From contig NZ_BAAAFZ010000062.1 of NCBI RefSeq assembly GCF_039523795.1, positions 1-64,000 on the forward strand: a DNA stretch of 64,000 nucleotides, given 5' to 3'. The notes beneath the pieces were generated by a model that saw nothing but the letters and a program-made list of their open reading frames with translations, was not told the origin of the DNA and searched no databases. Every line of letters begins with the position of its first letter. Positions within the stretch are counted from its first letter, which is position 1. Shown here piece after piece: positions 37,325-45,930 of this stretch. Position numbers and translations under genes: made by a program. This stretch comes from Craurococcus roseus (lineage in GTDB: Bacteria; Pseudomonadota; Alphaproteobacteria; Acetobacterales; Acetobacteraceae).

Positions 37325-38242
37325 TCAGGCGGCCGCCTCGCCCTCCTCCTCCGCCTCCAGCATGGCGTCCGCCTCGCGCTTCAGGCGCGCGTAGCTGCGG
37401 ACGGAGAAGGGCAGCATCGCGCCGTAGATCAGCCCCGCCGCCGCCAGCGCCGCCCAGGGTTCGGTGAGAAGCACCGCCACGTAGGCGCCGATGCCGAGCA
37501 GGATCGGCAGCACGTAATCGGCCCGGACTTTGAAGTTCTTGAAGCTCCAGGTCGGCAAGGTGGACACCATCAACGAGCCCACCACCACCAGCAGCGCGCC
37601 CGCGAACAGCGGGTGCTGCGCCGCGCGCGCGAAGCCCGGCCAGTCCCACTCGCGGAACGCCATCGACGCGAAAAGGGGGAACAGCGCCAGCCCCGCGCCC
37701 GCCGGCGCCGGGACGCCGGTGAAGAAGCTTTGCGCGAAGGCCGGCTTCGGCGGCGGGCCGGACAGCGGCATGGCCGGCGCGTCCACGATGGAGGCGTTGA
37801 AGCGCGCGAGGCGCAGCGCCGAGCACACGGCGAAGAGCAGGCAGGGCGCGAAGCCCAGGCCCCGGGCGTCGTGCAAGGTCCAGAGGTACAGCACCAGCGC
37901 CGGCGCCACGCCGAAGCAGAGGAAGTCGGAGAGGCTGTCGAATTCCGCCCCGAAGCGCGAGGTGCCCTTCAGCAGGCGGGCCAGCCGGCCGTCTATGCCG
38001 TCGATGGCGGCGGCGACCACGATCAGCACCGCCGCGTGCTCCCACCGGCCCTCGAAGGCGAAGCGGACGGCGGTGAGCCCGGAGCAGAGGCCGAGCATCG
38101 TCAGGATGTTAGGGATCAACTGGTTGAACGACGGGCCCTTGGTGCGGGGCCGCGTGCGCGGGCGGCGGAGGCGGCGCAACCGGCTCCGCAACCCCTTACG
38201 GAGCGGCCGTTGCGGCGGGCCGCCGCCGACGCCTTCCATCAC
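37325..38242 (-). CDS. pssA: CDP-diacylglycerol-serine O-phosphatidyltransferase
   Basis: 305 residues. Makes phosphatidylserine from CDP-diacylglycerol and serine in the inner membrane. The CDP-alcohol transferase signature is complete as DGRLARLLKGTSRFGAEFDS followed by LSD. A strongly basic N-terminus (residues 12-36) precedes PNILTMLGLCSGLTAVRFAF, and about seven hydrophobic segments follow. The C-terminus is acidic. It follows psd by 13 bp, so two consecutive steps of phosphatidylethanolamine synthesis share an operon, with the genes in reverse pathway order. Confidence 0.94.
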   Translation of the reverse strand: MMEGVGGGPPQRPLRKGLRSRLRRLRRPRTRPRTKGPSFNQLIPNILTMLGLCSGLTAVRFAFEGRWEHAAVLIVVAAAIDGIDGRLARLLKGTSRFGAEFDSLSDFLCFGVAPALVLYLWTLHDARGLGFAPCLLFAVCSALRLARFNASIVDAPAMPLSGPPPKPAFAQSFFTGVPAPAGAGLALFPLFASMAFREWDWPGFARAAQHPLFAGALLVVVGSLMVSTLPTWSFKNFKVRADYVLPILLGIGAYVAVLLTEPWAALAAAGLIYGAMLPFSVRSYARLKREADAMLEAEEEGEAAA

Positions 38243-38255
38243 GGCCGGCGCCCGT

Positions 38256-38969
38256 TCAGATCGGGTTCGCGGGGGCTTGGGACGCGGGCGCGCGGCCGGG
38301 GGCGAGTTCAGCGATCACCGTCTCGCCGCCGATCATGGTCTGGCCCTCCGCCACCAGCGGCCGCACACCGTCCGGCAGGTAGACGTCGGTGCGGCTGCCG
38401 AAGCGGATGATGCCGAAGCGCTCGCCCGCTTGCACGTCCTGCCCTTCGCTGATGTCGCAGATGATGCGGCGCGCGATGAGGCCGGCGATCTGCACCACCG
38501 CCATGTCGCGGCCGTCGGGCAGGCGAAGGGCGATGGCGTTGCGCTCGTTGTCCTCGCTGGCCTTGTCGAGGCTGGCGTTCAGGTAGGCGCCGTGGCGGTA
38601 GGCGATGCGGGTCACGCGGCCGTCCGCCGGCACCCGGTTCACGTGGACGTCCACCACCGACAGGAAGATGCCGACGCGCCAGCGGTTGGCGGGGCCGAGG
38701 CCGAGTTCGGCCGGCGGGACGGCGGGGCCGACGCTCACCACCTTGCCGTCCGCTGGCGCCAGCACCAGCCCCGGGCGGGAAGGCGCGACGCGCACCGGAT
38801 CGCGGAAGAAGAACAGGCAGAAGCTGGCGAAGAACAGGCCGAGCCAGAAGGCCCAGGCGCCCAGGATGAGGCCGCCCAGGACCATGAAGGCGCCGCCGGC
38901 GATGATGAAGGGGCGCCCCGCGCGGTGCGGCGGGGCCATGATGAGCCGCAGGCTGTGTCCGAATGACAT
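38256..38969 (-). CDS. psd: phosphatidylserine decarboxylase
   Basis: 237 residues, the short form of alphaproteobacteria. Converts phosphatidylserine to phosphatidylethanolamine. Two N-terminal hydrophobic segments (FIIAGGAFMVLGGLILGAWA and the next stretch) anchor the enzyme, followed by LAPADGKVVSVG and LSVVDVHVNRVPADG. The self-cleavage site that yields the pyruvoyl group is the Gly-Ser in IIRFGSRTDVYLP near residue 190. First gene of psd-pssA. Confidence 0.95.
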   Translation of the reverse strand: MSFGHSLRLIMAPPHRAGRPFIIAGGAFMVLGGLILGAWAFWLGLFFASFCLFFFRDPVRVAPSRPGLVLAPADGKVVSVGPAVPPAELGLGPANRWRVGIFLSVVDVHVNRVPADGRVTRIAYRHGAYLNASLDKASEDNERNAIALRLPDGRDMAVVQIAGLIARRIICDISEGQDVQAGERFGIIRFGSRTDVYLPDGVRPLVAEGQTMIGGETVIAELAPGRAPASQAPANPI

Positions 38970-39192
38970 GAAGCGGGGTTATGGTGATTGCGCCGGCGGA
39001 CCGCAACGCCGCTAGGGGTGCGACCCTCGGCTGCAACCGTGGCCGATCGGGAGGCCGCCTTACCGGCTGCCTTGCTACAGTACTGTCCGGCTCTTGTACC
39101 GCCTTCCGCCGCGTTCCGGACGACAGGCGCGATCAGGGCGTCGGCGGGTGGAGCTTAGCCGCCTTCGATGACGCGGCAGCGCGAGGGTTTCC

Positions 39193-40368
39193 TCAGCGCT
39201 GCCCGACGCTTCCGGCCGATTGTTGCTTGTCTTCCGGGAGGGCGAAGACCTGGCCCGGGTAGATCAAGCTCGGGTCGCGGATGGTGTCGCGGTTGGCGGC
39301 GTAGATGACGGTGTAACGCATGCCGCGCCCGTAGGTGTGCCGCGCGATGCGCCAAAGGTTCTGGCCCGGCTGCACCACCATCCGGCCGTCCTGCACCGCC
39401 GATTCGGGGAGGCGGTCGCGCTGGAAGGGCACCTCGATGCGGGCGGCCACGCTGCCGCCGGCCAAGGCCATCTGGTCGAGCCGCAGCACGTGCCGGCCGA
39501 CGTTCGGCTGGTCATCGGGGGTGAGGTGCCAACGGCCGGCGGTGTCGGCGGTGGCCTCGCCCAGGAGCTGCGGGCCGGCGTAGACGCGGACCGAGGCGCC
39601 CGGCGCGGCGCTGCCGGCGAAGCGCATGGAGCCGGCGTCGTCGTAATCGATCACGTCGAGCCCCAGGCGCTGCCGCGCCGCGCCGCCGTTGGCCGCCGTC
39701 GTCGGTTGCTCGCCCGCGGCGCCGCCGGCCCCTTGCAGCACCCGCGGCGCCGCGTTGGGCGCGGAAGCGGACGGCAGCAGCATGGCGAGCGGGCCGGACG
39801 TCGCGGCGCTGCCGCCGGCGCCGCTGCCGGTGCCGCCGGGCGCGCCCGAACCTTGGTTCACGCCGACCGATGCGAAGGCGCCGCCGCCGGGGGGCTCGGG
39901 CACCACCAGCAGCACGGTTTCTTCGCCCGCTACGGTTTCGCCGCTTTGGAGGCGCGCGACCAGCGACAGTTCGCGGGCGCCCGGGGCGAGTGCGTCGCTG
40001 GGCAGGATCACCCATTCGCCGCGACCGTCGGCGCGGGCGCGGCCGAGCTCACGTTGGCCCTCCAACAACGCCACCTCGGCGCCGGCGGCGGCGCGGCCGG
40101 CCGTCACCAGCATGCCGCGGGCGCCGACTCGGGCGACGTCGAAACGCGGCAAGAGGGCGCGGAGCGACGCGGGGGAGGAGGGTTGGGGCGCGGCCAGCGA
40201 CGGCGGGGCCATCGAGGGCGAACGGGCCGCGGCCACCTGCTCGGTGCCGGGCCGGTTCGGCCGGAGCGCCGGGAACCCTTCGGGAAGGGCATACCAAGCC
40301 GTCCCGACAGCCGCAGCGGCGATCAGGCCCACAATGCCCATCTTCGATGCGAACGTCGATTCCAGCAT
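39193..40368 (-). CDS. LysM-domain envelope protein with Ig-like repeats
   Basis: 391 residues. An N-terminal hydrophobic segment (MGIVGLIAAAAVGTAWYAL) acts as signal anchor. A proline/alanine-rich region with an Ig-like module (LVTAGRAAAGAEVALLEGQR) follows, then a glycine/serine linker, a second such module (GSAAPGASVRVYAGPQLLG) and a C-terminal LysM domain starting VVQPGQNLWRIARHTYGRG and ending YPGQVFALPE. LysM binds peptidoglycan, so the protein should sit in the periplasm near the wall. ATG 40368 is chosen because earlier in-frame starts lie outside the signal segment. Confidence 0.85.
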   Translation of the reverse strand: MLESTFASKMGIVGLIAAAAVGTAWYALPEGFPALRPNRPGTEQVAAARSPSMAPPSLAAPQPSSPASLRALLPRFDVARVGARGMLVTAGRAAAGAEVALLEGQRELGRARADGRGEWVILPSDALAPGARELSLVARLQSGETVAGEETVLLVVPEPPGGGAFASVGVNQGSGAPGGTGSGAGGSAATSGPLAMLLPSASAPNAAPRVLQGAGGAAGEQPTTAANGGAARQRLGLDVIDYDDAGSMRFAGSAAPGASVRVYAGPQLLGEATADTAGRWHLTPDDQPNVGRHVLRLDQMALAGGSVAARIEVPFQRDRLPESAVQDGRMVVQPGQNLWRIARHTYGRGMRYTVIYAANRDTIRDPSLIYPGQVFALPEDKQQSAGSVGQR

Positions 40369-40548
40369 CACCACGGTTCGGCTGACCTGAACCGGGCGGG
40401 CCACGCCCTCAGGGACGCTGCCGCCGATCCGAACCACCCGCCTTCATCGCGAAACTTCGCCATCTTGCCGAGCGGCGACGCGCCTGCGACCACTCGACAT
40501 CTCGGCGTGCCACATTAGGTGCGCAGGCCGCCATCCCGCAAGCACCCA

Positions 40549-41355
40549 TCACGCGCCGCGCGCGAGCAGCCACGTGAGCAGGAGCGGGACTCCGCCGGCG
40601 GTCAGCCAGCCGACCGCGGCGCCGGCCTTCCCGCCTATGCGCGCGGCGAAGGCGGGGCCGAGCGACAGCGCGGCGAAGGGCGCGGCCGCCGCCGTCCAGT
40701 CCGCCGCGGTTCCGCGGCCGAGGACCGGCCCGGCGGCGAGGCCGGCCAGGCACAGGCCCACCGGGAGGGCGGCCGGGACGGTCCAAGGCGCGCAGCCGGG
40801 CCACGCCCCGAACGCGGCGGAGACTCCCACGGCGGCCAGAACGAGCCAAGGGCCGGTCGGCTGCGCGATCCACCAAGCGGCGAGCAACACGGCGAAGGCC
40901 GCCGTGGCGCGGGCGGGCGAACGCAGTTCCTGCGCGGCGACGGCGGTCGCGGCGCCGAAAGCAACGATCAAGACCAGGGCTCGCCGCAGGTCGGCGGCCG
41001 CCGTCGGCGCGCCCGCCAACCACCACGCGCCCGCCGCTAGGACCGTTCCGGCGCCGAGGGCGACGCGCCACGCGCGCCCCCCGGCCAGGAAGGCCATCGC
41101 CAGCCCCGCCGCGGAGCCGCCCGCCGCCAGCAGCGGCAGCCGTTCGGCGAGTTGCCGGGGTGAGGCGACCGGGAGGCCCAGCGTCACCGCCCAACCCGCG
41201 GCCAATCCGAGCGCGGCGCCCAGCGCCGCCAAATCCCGGCGGTGCAGCGCCCGCAGCGCCCCGGCCCAGGCGAGCGCCGCCGCGAGCGCGGCCAGCACGC
41301 CCGACCACGGCGCGATCGTTGGCCACGAGGCCGGCCAAAGGGCGTCGAGGGTCAC
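40549..41355 (-). CDS. multi-pass membrane protein of unknown function
   Basis: 268 residues with about eight hydrophobic segments, rich in alanine, leucine and tryptophan (for example LAALAAALAWAGALRALHR and ALLVLIVAF-like stretches). I do not recognise a family signature. No charged catalytic motif stands out in the membrane segments. It is divergent from the cytochrome b gene 93 bp away and upstream of nothing on its own strand until the LysM gene 180 bp later. Confidence 0.65.
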   Translation of the reverse strand: MTLDALWPASWPTIAPWSGVLAALAAALAWAGALRALHRRDLAALGAALGLAAGWAVTLGLPVASPRQLAERLPLLAAGGSAAGLAMAFLAGGRAWRVALGAGTVLAAGAWWLAGAPTAAADLRRALVLIVAFGAATAVAAQELRSPARATAAFAVLLAAWWIAQPTGPWLVLAAVGVSAAFGAWPGCAPWTVPAALPVGLCLAGLAAGPVLGRGTAADWTAAAAPFAALSLGPAFAARIGGKAGAAVGWLTAGGVPLLLTWLLARGA

Positions 41356-41448
41356 GCCGTCGCGCCGCGGCTCCAGCCGACCGGCCCCGCCTCCACCCGG
41401 TGGCGCCGCTCCCTATAGTGGCCGGCGAATCGGGACGGGGCGGTGGGC

Positions 41449-42126
41449 ATGGCCGAGGAGCCGGTGCGTCGAGTCAAGGTGTGGGACGGTTGGATTCGGT
41501 TGGTGCATTGGGGGATCGTGTCGCTGATCGGCATCTCGTGGGTGTCCATCAATACCGGCAACGCCGAGGCGCATTACCTGTCCGGTTACGCCGTGCTGAC
41601 CCTGCTCCTGTTCCGCGTCGCCTGGGGCGTGGCCGGGTCGGACACGGCGCGGTTCTCGCGGTTCCTGCGCTCGCCGGCGATGGCGCTCCGGCACCTGGCC
41701 CACCTCCGACGGCGCGAGCCGGACACCGAGATCGGCCACAACGCCGCCGGCGGGTGGATGGTGCTGGCGTTGCTGGGGCTCTTGCTGGTGCAGGCCGGGT
41801 CCGGCCTGTTCGCCAACCACGAGCCGGGCTTCAGTTACGACGCGCACGGGCCGCTGGCGCTCACCGTCAGCGACGCCACCAGCGCTTGGCTGACCGGGGT
41901 CCACCACCTGACGTTCAACCTGATCCTGGCGGCGGCCGCGCTCCACGTACTGGCGGTCGCGGCCTACGCGGCCCTCAAGGGGCAGGACCTGGTCGGGCCG
42001 ATGATCACCGGGTTCAAGTCGCTCCCGGCTCGCTTGGCGCCCCCGCGCATGGGGTCGCCCGTGCTGGCCGCCGCTTTCCTGGCCGCGGCGGCCCTGACGG
42101 TCTGGGGCATCACTCGGCTCGGCTGA
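41449..42126 (+). CDS. cytochrome b561/Ni-Fe hydrogenase-type b cytochrome domain protein
   Basis: 225 residues, a four-helix di-haem b-type electron carrier of the inner membrane. Motifs: KVWDGWIRLVHWGIVSLIGI (haem His), GYAVLTLLLFRVAWGVAGS, GHNAAGGWMVLALLGLLLVQ and TGVHHLTFNLILAAAALHVL, with repeated His residues on facing helices. The ATG at 41449 has a GGGACGGGG site nine bases upstream; a GTG at 41443 in frame adds two residues. It converges with a c-type cytochrome gene 20 bp away, so together they may form a small electron-transfer pair. Confidence 0.9.
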   Translation: MAEEPVRRVKVWDGWIRLVHWGIVSLIGISWVSINTGNAEAHYLSGYAVLTLLLFRVAWGVAGSDTARFSRFLRSPAMALRHLAHLRRREPDTEIGHNAAGGWMVLALLGLLLVQAGSGLFANHEPGFSYDAHGPLALTVSDATSAWLTGVHHLTFNLILAAAALHVLAVAAYAALKGQDLVGPMITGFKSLPARLAPPRMGSPVLAAAFLAAAALTVWGITRLG

Positions 42127-42146
42127 GGCCGACTCCACCCCACGCT

Positions 42147-42587
42147 CTAGCTGATGCGCTGGCGGTACGGGCGGTGGCAGGTGCCGCAGGTCTGGCCGGT
42201 TTGCCCGTAGGCGGCGGCGAAGGCCGCAGCGTCGCCGGAGGCGGCGGCGGTCCGCAGGGCCTGCAGCTGGCTGACCATGTTGTTGTTGACGGTCTCGAAG
42301 TTCGCCTTCTCGTTCCAGAGCGCGGGCAGGGCGCGGGTGTCGCCGCGGTCGGAGCCGGGCGGGAAGCGTTGCGGCATGGTGCGGTACCAAGCGATCATGT
42401 CGTCCACCGTGGCCGCCAGCGGCTGGACGTTGCCGCGGCTGTCCACCACGGCCTTCATCGCCTGCATGTGCTCGCCCATGCGCTTGAGACCGGCGCGGCG
42501 CTCGGCGATGACATCCGCCTGCGCCCAGGCCGTTCCCGCCGCGAGCGCGATCGCCGCCGCCGCGCCCATCCAGACAACGCCCTTCAT
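42147..42587 (-). CDS. cytochrome c of the c'/c-556 type
   Basis: 146 residues. A Sec signal peptide (MKGVVWMGAAAAIALAAGTA, cleavage near AWAQ) leads to a four-helix-bundle cytochrome with a single C-terminal haem site CGTCHRPYR. This arrangement with CxxCH close to the end is characteristic of the class II cytochromes c. The expected distal methionine would lie in MGEHMQAMK. It acts in the periplasm, with a role in electron transfer or NO binding. Converges with the cytochrome b gene. Confidence 0.93.
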   Translation of the reverse strand: MKGVVWMGAAAAIALAAGTAWAQADVIAERRAGLKRMGEHMQAMKAVVDSRGNVQPLAATVDDMIAWYRTMPQRFPPGSDRGDTRALPALWNEKANFETVNNNMVSQLQALRTAAASGDAAAFAAAYGQTGQTCGTCHRPYRQRIS

Positions 42588-42700
42588 GCCGCACTCCCGA
42601 ATCGAACGGTGACAGTTGCGATCATGGCACGACGGTCGGGGGAGGTGACAAGTGCCGGACGCATGCAACCCGCGGCTTCTCGCGTGTTAGGGTCTGTCCC

Positions 42701-43309
42701 ATGCCAGACGACACCACGATCCTGCCCAGCCCCATCCGCTCCGTCGCGGTCTTCTGCGGCGCCCGCACCGGCCACGATCCCGCCCACGCCGCGGCGGCGA
42801 AGGAGCTGGGCACCGCCCTCGCCGAAGCGGGCATGACCCTGATCTACGGCGGGGGCGGCATCGGGCTCATGGGCGAGGTGGCACGGGCGGCGGTGGGGGC
42901 CGGCGGGAGGGTGCGCGGGGTGATCCCCGAGTTCCTGACCCGGATCGAACGGCCCTACGACGCGCTGACCGAACTCGAAATCACCTCCAGCATGCACACC
43001 CGCAAGACGCGGATGTACGAACTCGCGGACGCCTTCGTGACGCTTTCCGGCGGCTTCGGCACGCTCGACGAGACCATGGAGGTGCTGACTTGGCGGCAGC
43101 TCAACCTCCACGCCAAGCCGATCGTCATGCTCGACATCGCAGGATGGGCGCGGCCGTTCCTGGCACTGGTGGACGCCATCATCGCCCAGGGCTTCGCGGC
43201 GGAGTCGCACCGGCGGCTCATCACCGTCGCGGCGGACGTGGGTGAGGCGATGGCGGTGCTGCGCCGGGCGCCCGTGCCGGAAGCCGCGGCACCGGCCGAG
43301 CGGTTGTAG
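42701..43309 (+). CDS. LOG family protein (Rossmann-fold nucleotide-binding)
   Basis: 202 residues. The TIGR00730 family includes cytokinin-riboside monophosphate phosphoribohydrolases and other nucleotide 5'-monophosphate nucleosidases. The nucleotide loop is YGGGGIGLMGEVARAA and the catalytic/oligomer motif is LSGGFGTLDETMEVLTWRQL, where the common PGG is SGG. Between them VIPEFL and HTRKTRMYELADAFV match the family. Cytoplasmic. Stands alone between a cytochrome c and an FAD oxidoreductase gene. Confidence 0.92.
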   Translation: MPDDTTILPSPIRSVAVFCGARTGHDPAHAAAAKELGTALAEAGMTLIYGGGGIGLMGEVARAAVGAGGRVRGVIPEFLTRIERPYDALTELEITSSMHTRKTRMYELADAFVTLSGGFGTLDETMEVLTWRQLNLHAKPIVMLDIAGWARPFLALVDAIIAQGFAAESHRRLITVAADVGEAMAVLRRAPVPEAAAPAERL

Positions 43310-43320
43310 CCGCCGCGTCT

Positions 43321-44991
43321 TCAGCCGTAGACCAGCGCGGCTTCGCTCCGCCGGCGCGACCACTCGGCCGGCACTTCCTGCCCGGTGAGGGCCATCGCCA
43401 CCGCTTCGGCGACCCGGATGCCGTCCACGCCTGCCGAGAGGATGCCGCCCGCGAACCCCGCGCCTTCGCCGGCGGGGAACAAGCCGGCGGTGTTGACGCT
43501 CTGGAAGCGGGCGTCGCGCGGAAGGCGGATGGGCGAGGAGGTGCGCGTCTCCACGCCGGTCATCACCGCGTCGGCCATGGCGAAGCCGGGCACCTGCCGG
43601 GCGAAGGCGGGCAGGGCTTCGCGCATCGCCGCCACCGCGTAGCCGGGCAGGCAGGCGGCCAAGTCGGCAGGGCGGGTGCCGGGCTGGTAGCTCGGCTCCA
43701 CCTCGCCGAGCGAGGCGGAAGGACGGTCTGCCAGGAAGTCCTCTACGCGCTGCGCCGGGGCGCGGTAGTCGCCGCCGCCGGCTTCAAAGGCGGCACGCTC
43801 CCATCGGCGCTGGAATTCAACGCCGGCCAGCACGCCGCCGGGATAGTCGGCGGGCGAGATGCCGACGACGATGCCGGCGTTGGCGTTGAACTCGGCGCGC
43901 GAATACTGGCTCATGCCGTTGGTGACGACGTGGCCGGGCTCGCTGGTGGCGGCCACCACGCGCCCGCCGGGGCACATGCAGAAGCTGTAGACGGCGCGTC
44001 CGTTGGCGCAGTGGTGCGCCAAGCGGTAGTCGGCGGCGCCCAGCAGCCTGTTGCCGGCGTTCGGGCCGAAGCGGGCACGGTCGATCACCCGCTGCGGGTG
44101 CTCGATGCGGACGCCGATGGAGAAAGGCTTCGCCTCCATCGCCACACCGCGGCGGAGCAGGGCGCCGAAGAGGTCGCGGGCGCTGTGGCCGGGGGCGAGG
44201 ACGGCGTGGCTCGCCTCGATCGTTTCGCCGCTCTCCAGCACCAGGCCGCGCAGGCGGCGCGTGCCGTCCGGGCCGGCCCCGATCTCGAAATCCGTGACGC
44301 GGGTGCCGAAGCGGTACTCGCCGCCGAGCCGCTCGATCTCGGCGCGCATCCCTTCCACCACCGTCACCAACCGGAAGGTGCCTATGTGCGGCTTGGACAC
44401 CCAGAGGATCTCTTCCGGGGCGCCGGCGCGGACGAACTCCTCCAGCACCTTGCGGCCGAGGTGCCGGGGGTCGCGGATTTGGCTGTAGAGCTTGCCGTCG
44501 GAGAAGGTGCCGGCGCCGCCTTCGCCGAACTGGACGTTGCTCTCGGGCCGGAGCACGCCGCGGCGCCACAGGGCCCAGGTGTCCTTGGTGCGCTGGCGGA
44601 CGGCTTGGCCGCGCTCGACCACCAGCGGGCGGAAGCCCATCTGCGCCAGGACCAGGGCCGCCAGGAGGCCGCACGGGCCGGCGCCGACCACCACCGGGCG
44701 GGGCGGCGCCGGGTCCTGGGCGCGGGCGACGAAGCGGTAGCGGGTGTCGGGGGCCGGGCCGATGCGCGGGTCGCCGGCGTGGCGGCGCAGCACGGCGGCC
44801 TCGTCCCGGACCTCCACGTCGAGGGTGTAGACCAGCACGATGGCGGCGGGCTTGCGCGCGTCGTAGCCACGGCGGGCGACGGCCATCCCGAGGAGGTCCG
44901 TTTCGTCCAAGCCGAGCCGGGCCAGCGCGGCGCGGCGCGGGGCGTCCTCCGCGTGGTCGAGCGGGAGCCTCAATTCGGTCAGTCGGATCAT
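43321..44991 (-). CDS. FAD-dependent oxidoreductase of the large NAD(P)/FAD-dependent YtfP-like family
   Basis: 556 residues. An N-terminal about 90-residue alpha/beta region with YRFVARAQDPAPPRPV leads to the dinucleotide-binding motif VVVGAGPCGLLAALVLAQMG. Further blocks are NVQFGEGGAGTFSDGKLYSQ, VLAPGHSARDLFGALLRRGV and FCMCPGGRVVAATSEPG, and the end AGLFPAGEGAGFAGGILSAG is diagnostic of this uncharacterised family. ATG 44991 gives the expected start. It diverges from the acpXL cluster with 156 bp between. The reaction is unknown. Confidence 0.9.
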   Translation of the reverse strand: MIRLTELRLPLDHAEDAPRRAALARLGLDETDLLGMAVARRGYDARKPAAIVLVYTLDVEVRDEAAVLRRHAGDPRIGPAPDTRYRFVARAQDPAPPRPVVVGAGPCGLLAALVLAQMGFRPLVVERGQAVRQRTKDTWALWRRGVLRPESNVQFGEGGAGTFSDGKLYSQIRDPRHLGRKVLEEFVRAGAPEEILWVSKPHIGTFRLVTVVEGMRAEIERLGGEYRFGTRVTDFEIGAGPDGTRRLRGLVLESGETIEASHAVLAPGHSARDLFGALLRRGVAMEAKPFSIGVRIEHPQRVIDRARFGPNAGNRLLGAADYRLAHHCANGRAVYSFCMCPGGRVVAATSEPGHVVTNGMSQYSRAEFNANAGIVVGISPADYPGGVLAGVEFQRRWERAAFEAGGGDYRAPAQRVEDFLADRPSASLGEVEPSYQPGTRPADLAACLPGYAVAAMREALPAFARQVPGFAMADAVMTGVETRTSSPIRLPRDARFQSVNTAGLFPAGEGAGFAGGILSAGVDGIRVAEAVAMALTGQEVPAEWSRRRSEAALVYG

Positions 44992-45147
44992 GGAACGGGG
45001 ATGGGCAGGGTTCGGTGCGGTGGTGTGGAAGCGGGATTTGGGGGCGCCGCCGCGCTTCCCCAACGGCTGGCCCGGCGCTTGCCAAGCGGGCCGGATCGCG
45101 CGAAAGACCCGCTCCCTTTCGCCTTTCCTGCCCCGGAGCACCGCCAC

Positions 45148-45435
45148 ATGGACTCGGCGTTCGACCGCATTGCCGGCATCATCGCCGAGACCAGCGGCCT
45201 CCCGCGCGAGAAGATCACGCCCGATAGCCACGTCATCGACGACCTCGGCATCGACAGCCTGGACTTCCTCGACATCGTGTTCGCCGTCGACAAGGAGTTC
45301 GGCATCAAGGTGCCCGTCGAGGCCTGGACGCAGGAGGTCAACGCCGGCCAAGCGCCGGCGGGGCAATACTTCGTCATGAAGAACTTGGCGGCGCGCATCG
45401 AGGAACTGGTGGCGGCCAAGAAGGTCGGGGCCTGA
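45148..45435 (+). CDS. acpXL: AcpXL, acyl carrier protein for very-long-chain lipid A acylation
   Basis: 95 residues, longer than the usual house-keeping ACP. The phosphopantetheine serine is Ser37 in DDLGIDSLDFLDIVFAVD. The flanking IAGIIAETSG, EFGIKVPVEAWTQEVNAG and YFVMKNLAARIEEL closely match rhizobial AcpXL, the carrier on which the 27-hydroxyoctacosanoyl-type acyl chain is built. It heads a co-directional cluster of dehydratase, two ketosynthase-like proteins, a reductase and a LpxXL-type acyltransferase, in the same order as the rhizobial acpXL operon. The promoter should lie in the 156 bp upstream. Confidence 0.94.
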   Translation: MDSAFDRIAGIIAETSGLPREKITPDSHVIDDLGIDSLDFLDIVFAVDKEFGIKVPVEAWTQEVNAGQAPAGQYFVMKNLAARIEELVAAKKVGA

Positions 45436-45445
45436 CCGCGCTGCC

Positions 45446-45916
45446 ATGCGGCTCGAATACTTCCAGATGATCGACCGCGTGCTGGCGGCGGACGGCGAGA
45501 GCCTGACGGCCGAGGCGCGCGTTCCGGAGGCGAGCCCGGTGTTCGAAGGGCACTTTCCCGGCCACCCGCTGGTGCCGGGCGTGCTGCTGGTGGAGACCAT
45601 GGCGCAGGCTTCGGGCTATCTGCTGCTGCGGCGCTTCGGCTTCGCGCGGATGCCGTTCCTGGCCTCGGTGAAGGAAGCGAAGCTGCGCTCCTTCGTCGGG
45701 CCGGGCGCGTCGTTGACCGTCGAGGCGCGGCTGGTCCACGAGGGCTCCGGCTACGCCGTGACGTCGGGCCGGATCGAGGCCGGCGGCAAGCGCGTCTGCG
45801 ACGCCGAGTTGACCCTGCGCGTTCTGGACTTCCCGGCGCCGGAGTTGGAAGCGGCCATGCGCGCGCAGGCGGAGCGGATCGGCCTCGCCGCGGCCGCGCC
45901 TGCGGTCCCGGCCTGA
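45446..45916 (+). CDS. fabZXL: FabZ-type 3-hydroxyacyl-ACP dehydratase of the AcpXL cluster
   Basis: 156 residues with a hot-dog fold. The catalytic region reads GHFPGHPLVPGVLLVETMAQ, with His in GHFPGHP and Glu in LVETMAQA. It should remove water from 3-hydroxyacyl-AcpXL during elongation of the long chain. Ten bases separate it from acpXL. The C-terminal extension (from about residue 140) is alanine-rich. Confidence 0.93.
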   Translation: MRLEYFQMIDRVLAADGESLTAEARVPEASPVFEGHFPGHPLVPGVLLVETMAQASGYLLLRRFGFARMPFLASVKEAKLRSFVGPGASLTVEARLVHEGSGYAVTSGRIEAGGKRVCDAELTLRVLDFPAPELEAAMRAQAERIGLAAAAPAVPA

Positions 45917-45930
45917 CGGGGCAGGGCGGC

